DNA from: Yeosuana aquiaggeris
GTDB lineage: Bacteria > Bacteroidota > Bacteroidia > Flavobacteriales > Flavobacteriaceae
Length of the DNA stretch: 64,000 nt
NCBI RefSeq assembly: GCF_044003965.1
Contig: NZ_JBAWKC010000002.1
Location: forward strand, 372,001 to 436,000
Reading direction: 5' to 3'
The notes under the pieces were generated by a model. That model saw only the letters and a list, made by a program, of their open reading frames with translations, had not been told where the DNA came from and ran no database searches. Numbering within the stretch: position 1 is the first letter of the stretch; every line of letters starts with the position of its first letter. The position numbers and the translations under genes are program-made. Shown in pieces: positions 16,111 to 24,676 of the stretch.

Positions 16111-16986
16111 ATGGAAAATAAAACAATTACAGTAATCGGAGCAACTGGTTCACAAGGTAAAGGTGTGGTCAATGCATTAATTAAAGAAGGTACTTTTAAG
16201 GTAAGAGCCATTTCAAGAAACCCGGACAAGTTTTCGGGCGAAGAGAATGAAGTTGTGAAGGCTGACCTTACTGATTTAAACTCCCTAACAGAAGCTTTTA
16301 AAGGATCTTATGGTGTATTTGTGGTTACCAACTTCTGGGAGGGTGCAGATGAAATTGCTCAGGGTAAAATGGCTATTCAAGCAGCAAAAAATGCAGGAGT
16401 TAATCACTTTATTTGGTCAACACTTCCAGATGTGGAAAAAATAAGCCATGGTAAATTTGATGTTCCTCATTTTACCGGCAAGGCTAGAGTAGATAAGTTA
16501 GTAAAAGAGGCTGGGTTCGAAAACTACACTTTCGTTCAACCTCCCTTCTATTTCCAAAATCTTACAGGACAAATGGGGGCGCAACCTCAACAAGACGGTT
16601 CAATGGGTTGGACACTTCCTATTGACCCAACTAAAAAAGCTATTCACATGTCGGATATCAACGACCTTGGGAAAGTAGTTGCAGGAGCATTTTTAAACCC
16701 TGAAAAAGTTGGGAATGGCAGTTATTTATCTCTTGCAACAGAGTTTAATAGCTTCAACGACATTTTGGAAATCTTGAAGGCCAATGGAAAAGAGTATAGC
16801 TTTAATCAAGTTGCTGTGGAAGTGTTTTCCACCTTTTTTGAAGGAGCAGGAGAAATTGCCCAAATGCTAGCCTATTTTGAAGCTCATACTTATATGGGAC
16901 CAAATTCAGAAGCACAAATTCATTTGGCTAAGGAAATTGCTACGGATGACTTCAACTCATTGAATAATTGGTTAAAACAAAATTAA
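16111..16986 (+). CDS. NmrA-family NAD(P)-binding protein
   Basis: A 291-residue atypical short-chain dehydrogenase. The dinucleotide loop is 'VIGATGSQGKGVVNAL' (GxxGxxG, residues ~8-23), then 'VRAISRNPDKF' (NADP-binding Arg) and 'VFVVTNFW'. NmrA and HSCARG proteins often sense the NADPH/NADP+ ratio rather than catalyse a reaction. It is followed one base after its stop by the NTF2-like lipoprotein gene and lies 94 bases after the Crp-type regulator. Role not determined. Confidence 0.85.
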   Translation: MENKTITVIGATGSQGKGVVNALIKEGTFKVRAISRNPDKFSGEENEVVKADLTDLNSLTEAFKGSYGVFVVTNFWEGADEIAQGKMAIQAAKNAGVNHFIWSTLPDVEKISHGKFDVPHFTGKARVDKLVKEAGFENYTFVQPPFYFQNLTGQMGAQPQQDGSMGWTLPIDPTKKAIHMSDINDLGKVVAGAFLNPEKVGNGSYLSLATEFNSFNDILEILKANGKEYSFNQVAVEVFSTFFEGAGEIAQMLAYFEAHTYMGPNSEAQIHLAKEIATDDFNSLNNWLKQN

Positions 16987-16987
16987 A

Positions 16988-17479
16988 ATGAAAAAAACCA
17001 TCATTTCAGCAATCATACTAATGGTATTAGTGTCTTGCAACCAAAAAACAGAAAAAGTAAATAATAGTTCAAACCTTGAAAAAACAGAAACAATGGAAAA
17101 ATTAGCAAAACAAGAAATTGAAAGTTTATTAATGACTTATAAAGGAACATTAAACACGTCTAATGCAGATAAAGCAACGTCATTATATACGAAAGATGGC
17201 ATATTTATGCCTACAGGAGCACCTTCAGCAATTGGTACAGAACAAATTAAAGGCGCATACGAATTTGTTTTCTCTCAAATTCAATTAAACATTGAGTTTT
17301 TTATCGAAGAAATTACGATTGAAAACACCTTTGCCTACGCCGTTACAAGCTCCAAAGGGTCGACATTAATTCATGCCACAGGTGAAACAGTACCTGAAGA
17401 AAACAGAGAATTATTTGTTTTTGAAAAAGAAAATGGCACATGGAAAATAGCACGTTATATGTTCAATAAAACAAAATAA
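16988..17479 (+). CDS. NTF2/SnoaL-like (DUF4440-type) lipoprotein
   Basis: A 163-residue protein with a lipoprotein signal (lipobox VSC, Cys ~17) and a single cone-shaped alpha+beta domain of the SnoaL/DUF4440 group: 'QEIESLLMTYKGTLNTSNADKATSLYTKDGIFMPTGAP' shows the typical helix then 'Y..DG..MP.G.P' strand, and the end is 'ENGTWKIARYMFN'. Family members bind small hydrophobic ligands or act as isomerases; here no function can be assigned. It starts one base after the NmrA gene, so they are co-transcribed. Confidence 0.82.
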   Translation: MKKTIISAIILMVLVSCNQKTEKVNNSSNLEKTETMEKLAKQEIESLLMTYKGTLNTSNADKATSLYTKDGIFMPTGAPSAIGTEQIKGAYEFVFSQIQLNIEFFIEEITIENTFAYAVTSSKGSTLIHATGETVPEENRELFVFEKENGTWKIARYMFNKTK

Positions 17480-17508
17480 GTGAACCAATAATTTTAAAAC
17501 ATAATAAA

Positions 17509-17876
17509 ATGAAAACTATAATTTTTAATATCAGTAAAATTGGTAAATATTTATATGCCATACCGATGGTAATTTTTGGACTGTTCCACTTTTTAAATGC
17601 AAGTGCAATGGCAGGAATGGTTGCGATATCTGGAGGAGTATTTTGGATATACCTTACAGGATTGTCATTAATTTGAGCAGGAGTTAGTATTATAATCCAA
17701 AAACTGGATGAGTGGACTAGTTTTTATTAGCAGTCTTGCTTTTGGTTTTTTTGTTAACAATCCATTTACCAGGTATATTGGCAGGTGGAGAAATGGTACA
17801 AATGCATATGACAAATTTATTAAAAGACCTTGCTTTAGCAGGTGGTGCTTTAATATATTTCAGCTCAAAAAAGTGA
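17509..17876 (+). pseudogene. Broken DoxX-like membrane protein gene (first copy)
   Basis: From the ATG at 17509 the frame reads a DoxX-like start ('KIGKYLYAIPMVIFGLFHFLNA') and meets TGA at 17674-17676 where a Gly codon is expected (LSLI-stop-AGVS). It then runs on, but must shift by -1 near 17722 to continue into the typical DoxX end ('HLPGILAGGEMVQMHMTNLLKDLALAGGALIYFSS'), closing at TGA 17874-17876. One nonsense change and one frameshift in under 400 bases mean the gene is inactive, unless both are sequencing errors. The 63-residue frame at 17708-17899 is out of phase with this and is not a gene. Confidence 0.75.
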
Positions 17877-17980
17877 AAAACATGAATTCTTTAGAGTAGT
17901 TAGATAATAGATTTAGTTTAAATTGGATAACTGCATCGAAAAAGACCATCTACAACAACGTATATGAAAAATAGCTAATT

Positions 17981-18012
17981 AAGCGCAAGTCATTGAAGCT
18001 TGCGCTTTTTTT
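17981..18012 (+). terminator. Rho-independent terminator
   Basis: Perfect 9-base stem AAGCGCAAG/CTTGCGCTT (17981-17989 with 17999-18007), 9-base loop, then a T run. It closes the Crp-NmrA-NTF2-DoxX unit. Confidence 0.85.
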
Positions 18013-18111
18013 AATATATTTATACTAGCTGGAAAGATGGTGACGCCTTAAGGAGCTACTTTTTATATACAAACCGTTAAACGAACCAACAATTTTTTAC
18101 TTATCACAAAG

Positions 18112-18143
18112 TTGTTATGTTAGAGAAAATCCTTTTACCTTTG
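18112..18143 (+). promoter_or_regulatory. Bacteroidota-type promoter for the SET gene
   Basis: TTG at 18112-18114, 21 bases, then TACCTTTG at 18136-18143, an exact match to the TAnnTTTG -7 box. The predicted start of transcription is about 30 bases before the ATG at 18184. Confidence 0.6.
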
Positions 18144-18183
18144 GCTCATTCACATTTAAGAATTTTAAATCTCAAATAAATTA

Positions 18184-18540
18184 ATGACAGATTTAGTTGA
18201 AGTAAAACCATCTCTACTCCATGGAAAAGGCGTTTTTGCATCGCGCAAAATTGAAAAAGGAGAAGTACTGGTTAAGAGTCATATGGCATTGATTCATATT
18301 AATGAAAATTTGCCAGAAGTATTGGCAACACTTCAATTTCCTTGGACAGAAGAGTATGATGCGATTTGTATCAGCGATGCGGGTAGCTTTTTTAATCATA
18401 GTAGTTCCCCGAATGCCGAAGTAAAAATTAGAGATTTTGATAATTTAATTCAAACCTTTGTTGCTAAAACGGCTATTGTAAAGGGAACTGAAATTACTAT
18501 TTACTACAATGATGCTTTTGAGGAATTTGTTAAAGCGTAA
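18184..18540 (+). CDS. SET domain-containing protein
   Basis: A compact 118-residue SET domain: 'LHGKGVFASRKIEKGEVL' (SAM-site G-x-G), 'FFNHSSSPNAEV' (the N-H-S-x-x-P-N pseudoknot motif) and 'GTEITIYYNDAF' (final motif with Tyr). Short bacterial SET proteins are predicted protein-lysine methyltransferases, but their substrates are mostly unknown. It is a single-gene unit with its own promoter, and nothing nearby shows what it modifies. Confidence 0.88.
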   Translation: MTDLVEVKPSLLHGKGVFASRKIEKGEVLVKSHMALIHINENLPEVLATLQFPWTEEYDAICISDAGSFFNHSSSPNAEVKIRDFDNLIQTFVAKTAIVKGTEITIYYNDAFEEFVKA

Positions 18541-18664
18541 AACTAAATTTTAAAAAACTGAATTTAAGTTGAATTAATATTTGAGTAAAGTTGGTTTATC
18601 GCCTAAGATGGTGTCATAAAATTAGTTAACTTGCTTTATAACTCTAATTTGCTTTGAAAAATAA

Positions 18665-19741
18665 ATGCCTGACAAAAACACACCTGAATTTTTAGGTTAC
18701 CTGCATAGTTTTAGAGGTCTTGCCATTTTAAAAATTGTATTTGGGCATGCAGTTGCAGCAGCCTGTATTGGTGCTTATGGCGTTTTTGATATTTCAAAAC
18801 CAATACTGATAATAAGTGAAGTGTTTTACCATGATAGCACGCTTTACTTTGCTATGATTTCCGGATTGTTGTTTTCGAAAATTTTAAAACCAAGAGGGTT
18901 TTTTAAATTTTATAAGAGTAAGCTAAAACACATTGTCCTGCCTTATTTGTTTTTTACTGTTATACTTACGATTATTAAAATAAATTTTAGTCAGATTTTA
19001 AGCTTTCAAGATGGGTTTCAAGTAGTGATCTCAAAGGTCGGGATGAATTTTATTTTTGGAAAAGCCAATTTTGCCTTATGGTACATTCCGGTTTTAATGT
19101 TTCTTTATTTAATGACCCCCGTTTTAGAATTCCTTCAAAGAAAGAATTCAATAACCAAAACGCTATTCTTTTTAATTATAATAACACCGCTTTTTATATC
19201 AAGAATTCAAAATTTAACCGAGTATCGTTTAAGTTTTGAAACCATGATTTATTTCACAGGCGCTTATGCCTTAGGAATGTTTTTAGGAGTTGATTTAAAC
19301 AAGAAATTAAGTTGGCTTAACAATTATAAATTTCTCTTTGGCATCATGGTGCTTATCAGTTCTGCCGGATTATTTTATTTTTATCTTAATGATATCGATT
19401 ATTTAGGACTAGTGTCTCTTAAAGAAACGGTTTTCTATATTCAGAAAATTAGTTTTGCAATCGTTTTTATTTTGCTGTTTAAATCCCTCGAGGATAAACA
19501 ACCTAAATGGTTAAAGCCTATAGCAAGCGATTCTTTCTCAATTTATTTTATTCATGGGTCTATTTTATATGCCATATCTCCATGGTTTATATTTCTTTTA
19601 AAATCCAATACCATGAATCCGTGGAATGTGGTTTTGGGAGCTGTTATTCTTTTTTCCGCAGTCCTGTTGATATGTATGGCTTTAGTTGCTGTTTCTAAAA
19701 AACTTTTTGGAAAGTACTCAAGAATGATTGTTGGAGCCTAA
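18665..19741 (+). CDS. Acyltransferase 3-family membrane protein
   Basis: An inner-membrane O-acyltransferase of 358 residues with about ten hydrophobic segments. The catalytic arrangement R-x10-H is present as 'FRGLAILKIVFGHAV' near residues ~16-30, and 'FSIYFIHGSIL' near residue 300 is typical for the family. These enzymes acetylate sugars of surface polysaccharides or glycolipids. No polysaccharide genes lie next to it, so its acceptor is unknown. Confidence 0.85.
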   Translation: MPDKNTPEFLGYLHSFRGLAILKIVFGHAVAAACIGAYGVFDISKPILIISEVFYHDSTLYFAMISGLLFSKILKPRGFFKFYKSKLKHIVLPYLFFTVILTIIKINFSQILSFQDGFQVVISKVGMNFIFGKANFALWYIPVLMFLYLMTPVLEFLQRKNSITKTLFFLIIITPLFISRIQNLTEYRLSFETMIYFTGAYALGMFLGVDLNKKLSWLNNYKFLFGIMVLISSAGLFYFYLNDIDYLGLVSLKETVFYIQKISFAIVFILLFKSLEDKQPKWLKPIASDSFSIYFIHGSILYAISPWFIFLLKSNTMNPWNVVLGAVILFSAVLLICMALVAVSKKLFGKYSRMIVGA

Positions 19742-19848
19742 TTTGTTAAAAAAATCAATAAACCACGCTGAAGTTCCAAAAATGATTTTTTTAATAAATT
19801 TCAGCAATAATTTAATAAAAGTTTGACTTAAAAAACAATAGATATCAT

Positions 19849-20272
19849 ATGAAAATTAAAGAGAAAATTTCAAACAACCATATTCTGGCAATCACCATAG
19901 GACTCGTTTATTTATGGTTTGGTAAAGTTTTTCGCACACTTAAGTCCGGCTGAAGATTTGGCTAAAAACACTATAGAGGTCCTGACTTTTGGCTTTATTC
20001 CAACTAATGTTGCTATTATTTTACTGGCCATTTGGGAAACTTTTATTGGGGCCTTTTGAATTTTAAATATGATTAGAAAGCCCGTAATTATTTTGGCTTT
20101 AGTACATATGGTTTTGACATTTACACCATTTATATTTTTTCCAAATTTGTCATTTAATCATTCACCCGTAGTATTTACTTTATTAGGACAGTATATTTTT
20201 AAGAATGTCATTATTATTGGAGCCCTTTTAACCTTATATAAACAACCTTTTTCCTTAAAACGGGTACTATAA
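19849..20272 (+). pseudogene. Broken DoxX-like membrane protein gene (second copy)
   Basis: The ATG at 19849 begins 'KISNNHILAITIGLVYLWFGKVF', then stops at TGA 19951-19953. Moving to the next frame near 19930 restores a typical DoxX stretch ('FFAHLSPAEDLAKNTIEVLTFGFIP'), which meets an in-frame TGA at 20057-20059 and then continues through 'MIRKPVIILALVHMVLTF' to TAA at 20270-20272. So it carries one frameshift and one nonsense codon. The 67-residue frame beginning at 20069 is only its C-terminal third. Not obviously a duplicate of the other broken DoxX gene at 17509, as the sequences differ. Confidence 0.75.
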
Positions 20273-20273
20273 G

Positions 20274-20300
20274 AAAAGAGCATCTTGAGAATGCTCTTTT
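20274..20300. terminator. Bidirectional terminator between broken DoxX gene and leuB
   Basis: Perfect 10-base stem AAAAGAGCAT/ATGCTCTTTT (20274-20283 with 20291-20300) with a 7-base loop. With A on one side and T on the other it can serve the plus-strand DoxX remnant and the minus-strand leu genes. Confidence 0.8.
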
Positions 20301-20343
20301 ATAATCCATAATATTTATTGGTTTGCGTGACTAACTCAAATAT

Positions 20344-21462
20344 TTAAATGATTGTGGACTGTCCTAGATGTATGTTTTTAAAGTTTAAATTTGTTTCTTC
20401 TGGGTGATTAATAAAATCTTCTATAAAATCACCAACTTTACTGGTTGAGATATTATCATACTTTGTATTTAAATCTGGCGTTGTAATATGCAGTTTTAAA
20501 GATTTTTTAATGGCCTTTCTGATTAAAGAGGCTTCGTCTAACAATCCAAAATGATCCAACAACATGGTAGCAGATAAAATAGAGGCAATAGGGTTTGCAA
20601 TACCTTTATCAGTAGCTTTGGAATAAGCACCATGAATAGGTTCAAACATGGCGTATTTAGGGCCTAATGAGGCCGAAGCTAATAAACCAATAGAGCCCAC
20701 GATAACACTTGCTTCCTCAGAAAGAATATCACCAAACATGTTTTCGGTTAAAATAACATCAAACTGTCTCGGATTTAAAATGAGTTGCATGGCGGCATTA
20801 TCTATATAATAGAAATCTAGAGTAACATTAGGGTATTGAGGAGCCATCTCCATGATCACTTTGCGCCAAAGCCTGGAGCTAGCAAGAACATTAGCCTTGT
20901 CAACTAAAGTAAGTTTTCGTTGTCTTGACTGAGCTGCTTTAAACGCTAAATGGGCAATGCGCTCGATCTCAAATCGATTGTACTGACAAACATCTGAAGC
21001 CGATTGTCCATCTTCACTTAAAGTTTTGTCACCGTAATAAATCCCGGCGCTTAATTCACGATAAATAATGATATCAGTATCTTTAATACACTTATTCTTT
21101 AAAGGAGAATGATTTAAGAGGTCTTCATAAGCAATAACAGGTCTTATGTTAGCAAACAAATCAAGTTCTTTACGCAATTTTAAAAGCCCTTGTTCTGGTC
21201 TTACTTTGGCGTCGGGGTCAAAATTATATTTAGGTTCTCCGATGGCTCCAAAAAGAATGGTATCTGCTTTTTTACATATTGAAAGTGTCTCTTCTGGTAG
21301 GGCCGTTCCTGATTTTTTAATAGCTGCACCACCAATTAAACCATATTCAAAAGTAAATATGTGACCAAACTCCATGGCAATGGCTTTTAAAACTTTTACG
21401 GCTTGGGAGGTAACTTCTGGTCCAATGCCATCACCAGGTAAAACGGCAATATGTAGTTTCAT
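20344..21462 (-). CDS. leuB: 3-isopropylmalate dehydrogenase
   Basis: NAD-dependent oxidative decarboxylation of 3-isopropylmalate in leucine synthesis, 372 residues. Family motifs: 'VLPGDGIGPEVTSQAVKVL' at the start, 'LLKLRKELDLFANIRPV' for substrate binding (Arg residues), 'LVDKANVLASSRLWRKV' (catalytic Lys), and 'NMFGDILSEEASVIVGSIGLLASASLG' (metal Asp residues and NAD region). It follows leuA by 14 bases on the minus strand. The isomerase genes leuC and leuD, which usually accompany leuA-leuB in flavobacteria, are not in this window. Confidence 0.95.
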   Translation of the reverse strand: MKLHIAVLPGDGIGPEVTSQAVKVLKAIAMEFGHIFTFEYGLIGGAAIKKSGTALPEETLSICKKADTILFGAIGEPKYNFDPDAKVRPEQGLLKLRKELDLFANIRPVIAYEDLLNHSPLKNKCIKDTDIIIYRELSAGIYYGDKTLSEDGQSASDVCQYNRFEIERIAHLAFKAAQSRQRKLTLVDKANVLASSRLWRKVIMEMAPQYPNVTLDFYYIDNAAMQLILNPRQFDVILTENMFGDILSEEASVIVGSIGLLASASLGPKYAMFEPIHGAYSKATDKGIANPIASILSATMLLDHFGLLDEASLIRKAIKKSLKLHITTPDLNTKYDNISTSKVGDFIEDFINHPEETNLNFKNIHLGQSTII

Positions 21463-21476
21463 TTTTTATTATACGT

Positions 21477-22652
21477 TTATGCTGAAATAATTTCCTTATA
21501 CACTATACTAGACTCTATTATTTGATGGATATCTGAATCATCTACTTCTTTCTTTTTATCAGCAAAATCTAAAAAGTTAGAATAAATTTCATCCAGTTGT
21601 AATTTTGTTAATTCATAACCAATATTTTTAGCTCTGTAAGCCAAAGCAGCTCTCCCGCTTCTGGCTGTTAAAACAATGGATGATTCTGTAACGCCCACAT
21701 CTTTTGGATCAATGATTTCATAGGTCTCCCGGTTTTTAATAACACCATCCTGATGAATACCAGAACTGTGAGCAAAAGCATTGGCACCAACTATAGCTTT
21801 ATTTGGTTGTGTGTAAATACCCATACTATCAGAGACTAAGTGGCTAATACCATAAAGCATTTCTGTTTTAATATTAGTGTCTAATTTTAAATATGGGTGT
21901 TGTTTTAATATCATGACAACTTCTTCAAGAGCGGTGTTTCCAGCGCGTTCGCCTATTCCATTAATGGTACATTCAATTTGTCTAGCACCGTTAATGACCC
22001 CTTCAATTGAATTGGCCGTTGCTAAACCTAAATCATTATGACAATGACAAGATAAAACAGCTTTTTCAATTCCCCGCACATTTTCTCTTAAATATTTTAT
22101 TTTTGCACCATATTCATGCGGTAAGCAATAACCCGTAGTGTCTGGGATATTTAGTACCGTTGCCCCAGCTTTAATAACCGTTTCACAAACTCTGGCTAAA
22201 TACTCATTGTCAGTTCTTCCTGCATCTTCAGCGTAAAATTCTACATCTTCAACGAAAGATTTGGCATATTTAACGGCTTCAAAAGCACGTTTTAAAATTT
22301 CTTCTTGATTTGATTTAAATTTAAATTTTATATGAGAATCTGAAGTACCAATACCTGTATGAATTCTTGGTTTTTTAGCGTATTTCAAGGCTTCAGCAGC
22401 CACTTTTATGTCATTTTCAACAGATCTGGTTAGTCCACAAACGGTGGCATGTTTTATTAATTTTGATATGGCTTCAACTGATTTGAAATCACCTGGACTT
22501 GAAACCGGAAAACCCGCTTCAATCACATCAACACCTAATAAATCAAGCTGCTCAGCTATTATTAATTTCTGTTCTGTATTTAGTTTACAACCAGGAACTT
22601 GCTCTCCATCCCTCAACGTGGTATCAAAAATTTGTACGTTCTTATCTAACAT
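21477..22652 (-). CDS. leuA: 2-isopropylmalate synthase, short form without regulatory domain
   Basis: Condenses acetyl-CoA with 2-oxoisovalerate, the committed step to leucine. The catalytic TIM barrel is complete: 'FDTTLRDGEQVPGCKLN' (residues ~9-25), 'LSCHCHNDLGLATANS' with the metal His residues, and 'NGIGERAGNTALEEVVM'. At 391 residues it lacks the C-terminal ~110-residue leucine-binding domain of standard LeuA (~510). 'HSSGIHQDG' (subdomain II) is present. The absence of the allosteric domain means leucine feedback would need another route. A methylmalate or homocitrate synthase cannot be fully excluded, but the leuB partner supports leuA. Confidence 0.9.
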   Translation of the reverse strand: MLDKNVQIFDTTLRDGEQVPGCKLNTEQKLIIAEQLDLLGVDVIEAGFPVSSPGDFKSVEAISKLIKHATVCGLTRSVENDIKVAAEALKYAKKPRIHTGIGTSDSHIKFKFKSNQEEILKRAFEAVKYAKSFVEDVEFYAEDAGRTDNEYLARVCETVIKAGATVLNIPDTTGYCLPHEYGAKIKYLRENVRGIEKAVLSCHCHNDLGLATANSIEGVINGARQIECTINGIGERAGNTALEEVVMILKQHPYLKLDTNIKTEMLYGISHLVSDSMGIYTQPNKAIVGANAFAHSSGIHQDGVIKNRETYEIIDPKDVGVTESSIVLTARSGRAALAYRAKNIGYELTKLQLDEIYSNFLDFADKKKEVDDSDIHQIIESSIVYKEIISA

Positions 22653-22705
22653 TTATTCAAATAAATTTTCTTATTGTATTACGAATGTATATTTTGGTTT
22701 CGTAA

Positions 22706-22721
22706 ATGTCGTATACAACAT
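22706..22721. promoter_or_regulatory. Near-perfect 16-base palindrome between leuA and the TPR-like gene
   Basis: ATGTCGTATACAACAT reads the same on both strands except for one symmetric pair (14 of 16 positions). It is 54 bases upstream of leuA and 80 bases upstream of the plus-strand gene at 22801, so it may be an operator for either. No regulator is identified. Confidence 0.35.
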
Positions 22722-22800
22722 GTTTTTATTACGATGTTTAACCTATTTATAAGAAGTTTAATTTATTGTATTTCAGTTATTTAGTGTTATTTTTACAACT

Positions 22801-24351
22801 ATGACAAAAGAGCAAAAAGATAATCTGTTTGTGTTAATAAAATCACTGTCAAAATCAGAGAAGCGACAGTTTAAACTTTATGTTGGTAGATTAGGCGTCA
22901 ATGAAGATTCAAAATTTTTAACGCTCTTCAATATTTTAGAAAAACTTCCTTTTTATGATGAATCTACTATTCTTAAAAAGGGCGTTGTTAAAAAACAGCA
23001 ATTGTCAAATTTAAAAGCACATCTATACAAACAAATTCTTATTAGTTTAAGACTCAACCCGTCACATCAAAATATTAGAATTCAGATTAGAGAGCAATTA
23101 GATTTTGCTACTATACTTTATCATAAAGGATTATATAAGCAAAGTTTAAAAATATTAGATAAGGCTAAAAGTTTAGCGATTGCCAATGAAGAAAAAAATA
23201 TTGCTTATGAAATTGTGGAACTGGAAAAAGTTATTGAATCACAATATATAACCAGAAGTATAAGCAGCAGGGCTGACGAATTAACCATTCAGGCAAAAGA
23301 GCTAAGTCAGCAAAATGTTTTGGCTAGTAAATTGTCAAATTTATCTCTTCAGTTATATGGTTTATTTTTAAAAACTGGCTATGTTAAAAATGACAAAGAG
23401 AACAAAAGAATCACTAAATATTTTAATGACAGGCTTCCTAAATACGATATTAATACTTTAGGTTTTAGAGAGAAATTATGGCTTTATAAAGCGCATTTAT
23501 GGTATAGTTTTTTAACGCAGGATTTTTTGGCATGTTATAAATATTCATCAAAATGGGTGACTTTGTTTTATGATAATCAAGACCAGATTGTTTTAAATCC
23601 GGTTTTTTTTCTTAAAGGGAATCATTACTTATTAGAGTCTTTATTCTATTTAAGGCATTATGAAAAATTTAAGTCAACCTTGAATGAATTAGAAACCATA
23701 ACTAAAGAATCGTGGTTTCCATTAGATGACAACGTTGAAGGTTTGGCCTTCCTATATGTTTATAATAACAAATTCAATTTACATTTTATTGAAGGTAGTT
23801 TTCAAGAAGGTTTACCAATGGTAAATGTGGTCTTGGATAATTTAAAAAAATATCAAGATAGAATTGATGAGCACCACGTCATGGTGTTTTACTATAAAAT
23901 TGCGAGTCTTTACTTTGGTGCAGGCGAAAATAAAAAATGCATCTTCTTTTTAGAAAAAATAATTGATAATAAGTCCCTTGAAATGAGAGAAGACTTATTG
24001 TGTTTTGCCCGTATTTTAAACTTAGTGGCTCATTATGAAGCAGGTTTGGATTACAATTTGGAAGCACTTATAAAAAGCACTTTTAAATTTTTAATTAAAA
24101 TGGAGGATCTTTATGAGGTCCAGAAGGAAATCATCAAATTTTTGAGAAAATTAGGGGATATTTTTCCACATGAAGTTAAAGGCGAATTTGTTAAACTTCA
24201 TGATAAATTAAAAGAGTTTGAAGAGGATCCTTATCAAAGTAGAGCTTTCTTATATTTAGATATAATTTCGTGGTTAGAATCAAAAATAGACAGTAAACCA
24301 ATTGGATTAGTAATAAAAGAAAAATTTGAAGCGAATTTGCTGAGGAAATAA
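22801..24351 (+). CDS. Uncharacterised TPR-like protein, 516 aa
   Basis: I do not recognise a named family. The protein has no signal peptide or membrane segment and is rich in amphipathic helices with repeated 'ILYHKGLYKQSLKILDKAKSLA'-like and 'YKIASLYFGAGENKKCIFFLEKII'-like pairs, which look like tetratricopeptide-type helical repeats. The N-terminus ('LFVLIKSLSKSEKRQFKLYV') is a distinct charged helical section. It starts with an ATG 5 bases after a possible -7 box (TTG at 22766-22768, 19 bases, TATTTTTA at 22788-22795), so its transcript may be nearly leaderless. It is divergent from leuA. Probably a flavobacterial scaffold protein; role unknown. Confidence 0.8.
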   Translation: MTKEQKDNLFVLIKSLSKSEKRQFKLYVGRLGVNEDSKFLTLFNILEKLPFYDESTILKKGVVKKQQLSNLKAHLYKQILISLRLNPSHQNIRIQIREQLDFATILYHKGLYKQSLKILDKAKSLAIANEEKNIAYEIVELEKVIESQYITRSISSRADELTIQAKELSQQNVLASKLSNLSLQLYGLFLKTGYVKNDKENKRITKYFNDRLPKYDINTLGFREKLWLYKAHLWYSFLTQDFLACYKYSSKWVTLFYDNQDQIVLNPVFFLKGNHYLLESLFYLRHYEKFKSTLNELETITKESWFPLDDNVEGLAFLYVYNNKFNLHFIEGSFQEGLPMVNVVLDNLKKYQDRIDEHHVMVFYYKIASLYFGAGENKKCIFFLEKIIDNKSLEMREDLLCFARILNLVAHYEAGLDYNLEALIKSTFKFLIKMEDLYEVQKEIIKFLRKLGDIFPHEVKGEFVKLHDKLKEFEEDPYQSRAFLYLDIISWLESKIDSKPIGLVIKEKFEANLLRK

Positions 24352-24441
24352 TAATTTTTCTTTTTTTTTCGATAAAAATTAGGATTTTAAATTTTTCTAA
24401 CTGAATATTTGTACTCACAAAGTTCAATAGCTTATTGAAAT

Positions 24442-24555
24442 GTTATCAAGAAAGGTGGAGGGATTAGACCCTGTGAAACCTTAGCAACCCTTTATTCGTA
24501 AAGAAGGTGCTAAATTCTACTTAAATAGTAATAATTGCTGTTTTAGATAGATAAC
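24442..24555 (+). promoter_or_regulatory. SAM-I (S-box) riboswitch upstream of metY
   Basis: Contains the conserved S-box core: ATCAAGA...GGTGGAGGGA, GACCCTGTGAAACC and AGCAACC, then the GAAGGTGCTAAATTC segment. P1 pairs GTTATC (24442-24447) with GATAAC (24550-24555). SAM binding should shut down the metY-metX/thrA-metZ genes that follow. A weak AU-rich hairpin (AAAATTACT/AGTAATTTT, 24562-24582) in front of TTTCTTTTT may be the terminator; its outer pairs would use part of the 3' P1 arm. The surrounding 325-base gap holds nothing else that I can see. Confidence 0.92.
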
Positions 24556-24676
24556 TAGAAAAAAATTACTGACAGTAATTTTATAGTTTCTTTTTAACGT
24601 TTTTCTATTAAGTACATCAATTTTGATGCATTTGGCTTTTGTTTTAATTATTTATTAACTCAAAAAAACTAGAAAA

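Larger units (their letters stand above)
17877..18183 (+). other. Intergenic stretch with terminator and SET-gene promoter
   Basis: No gene seen in this 307-base gap. It holds a rho-independent terminator at 17981-18012 and a Bacteroidota-type promoter at 18112-18143; the rest is AT-rich and without evident structure. Confidence 0.6.

Noticed and set aside
17708..17899. 63-residue plus-strand frame
   Set aside because: It is out of phase with the recognisable DoxX remnant that covers the same bases, and it has no domain or signal of its own.
20069..20272. 67-residue plus-strand frame as an independent gene
   Set aside because: It is the C-terminal third of the DoxX-like gene broken at 19951 and 20057; the upstream parts are still readable in the other frames.
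22653..22800. Leucine leader peptide before leuA
   Set aside because: The only short frame there (16 codons, starting near 22720 on the minus strand) has one Leu, and there is no terminator.
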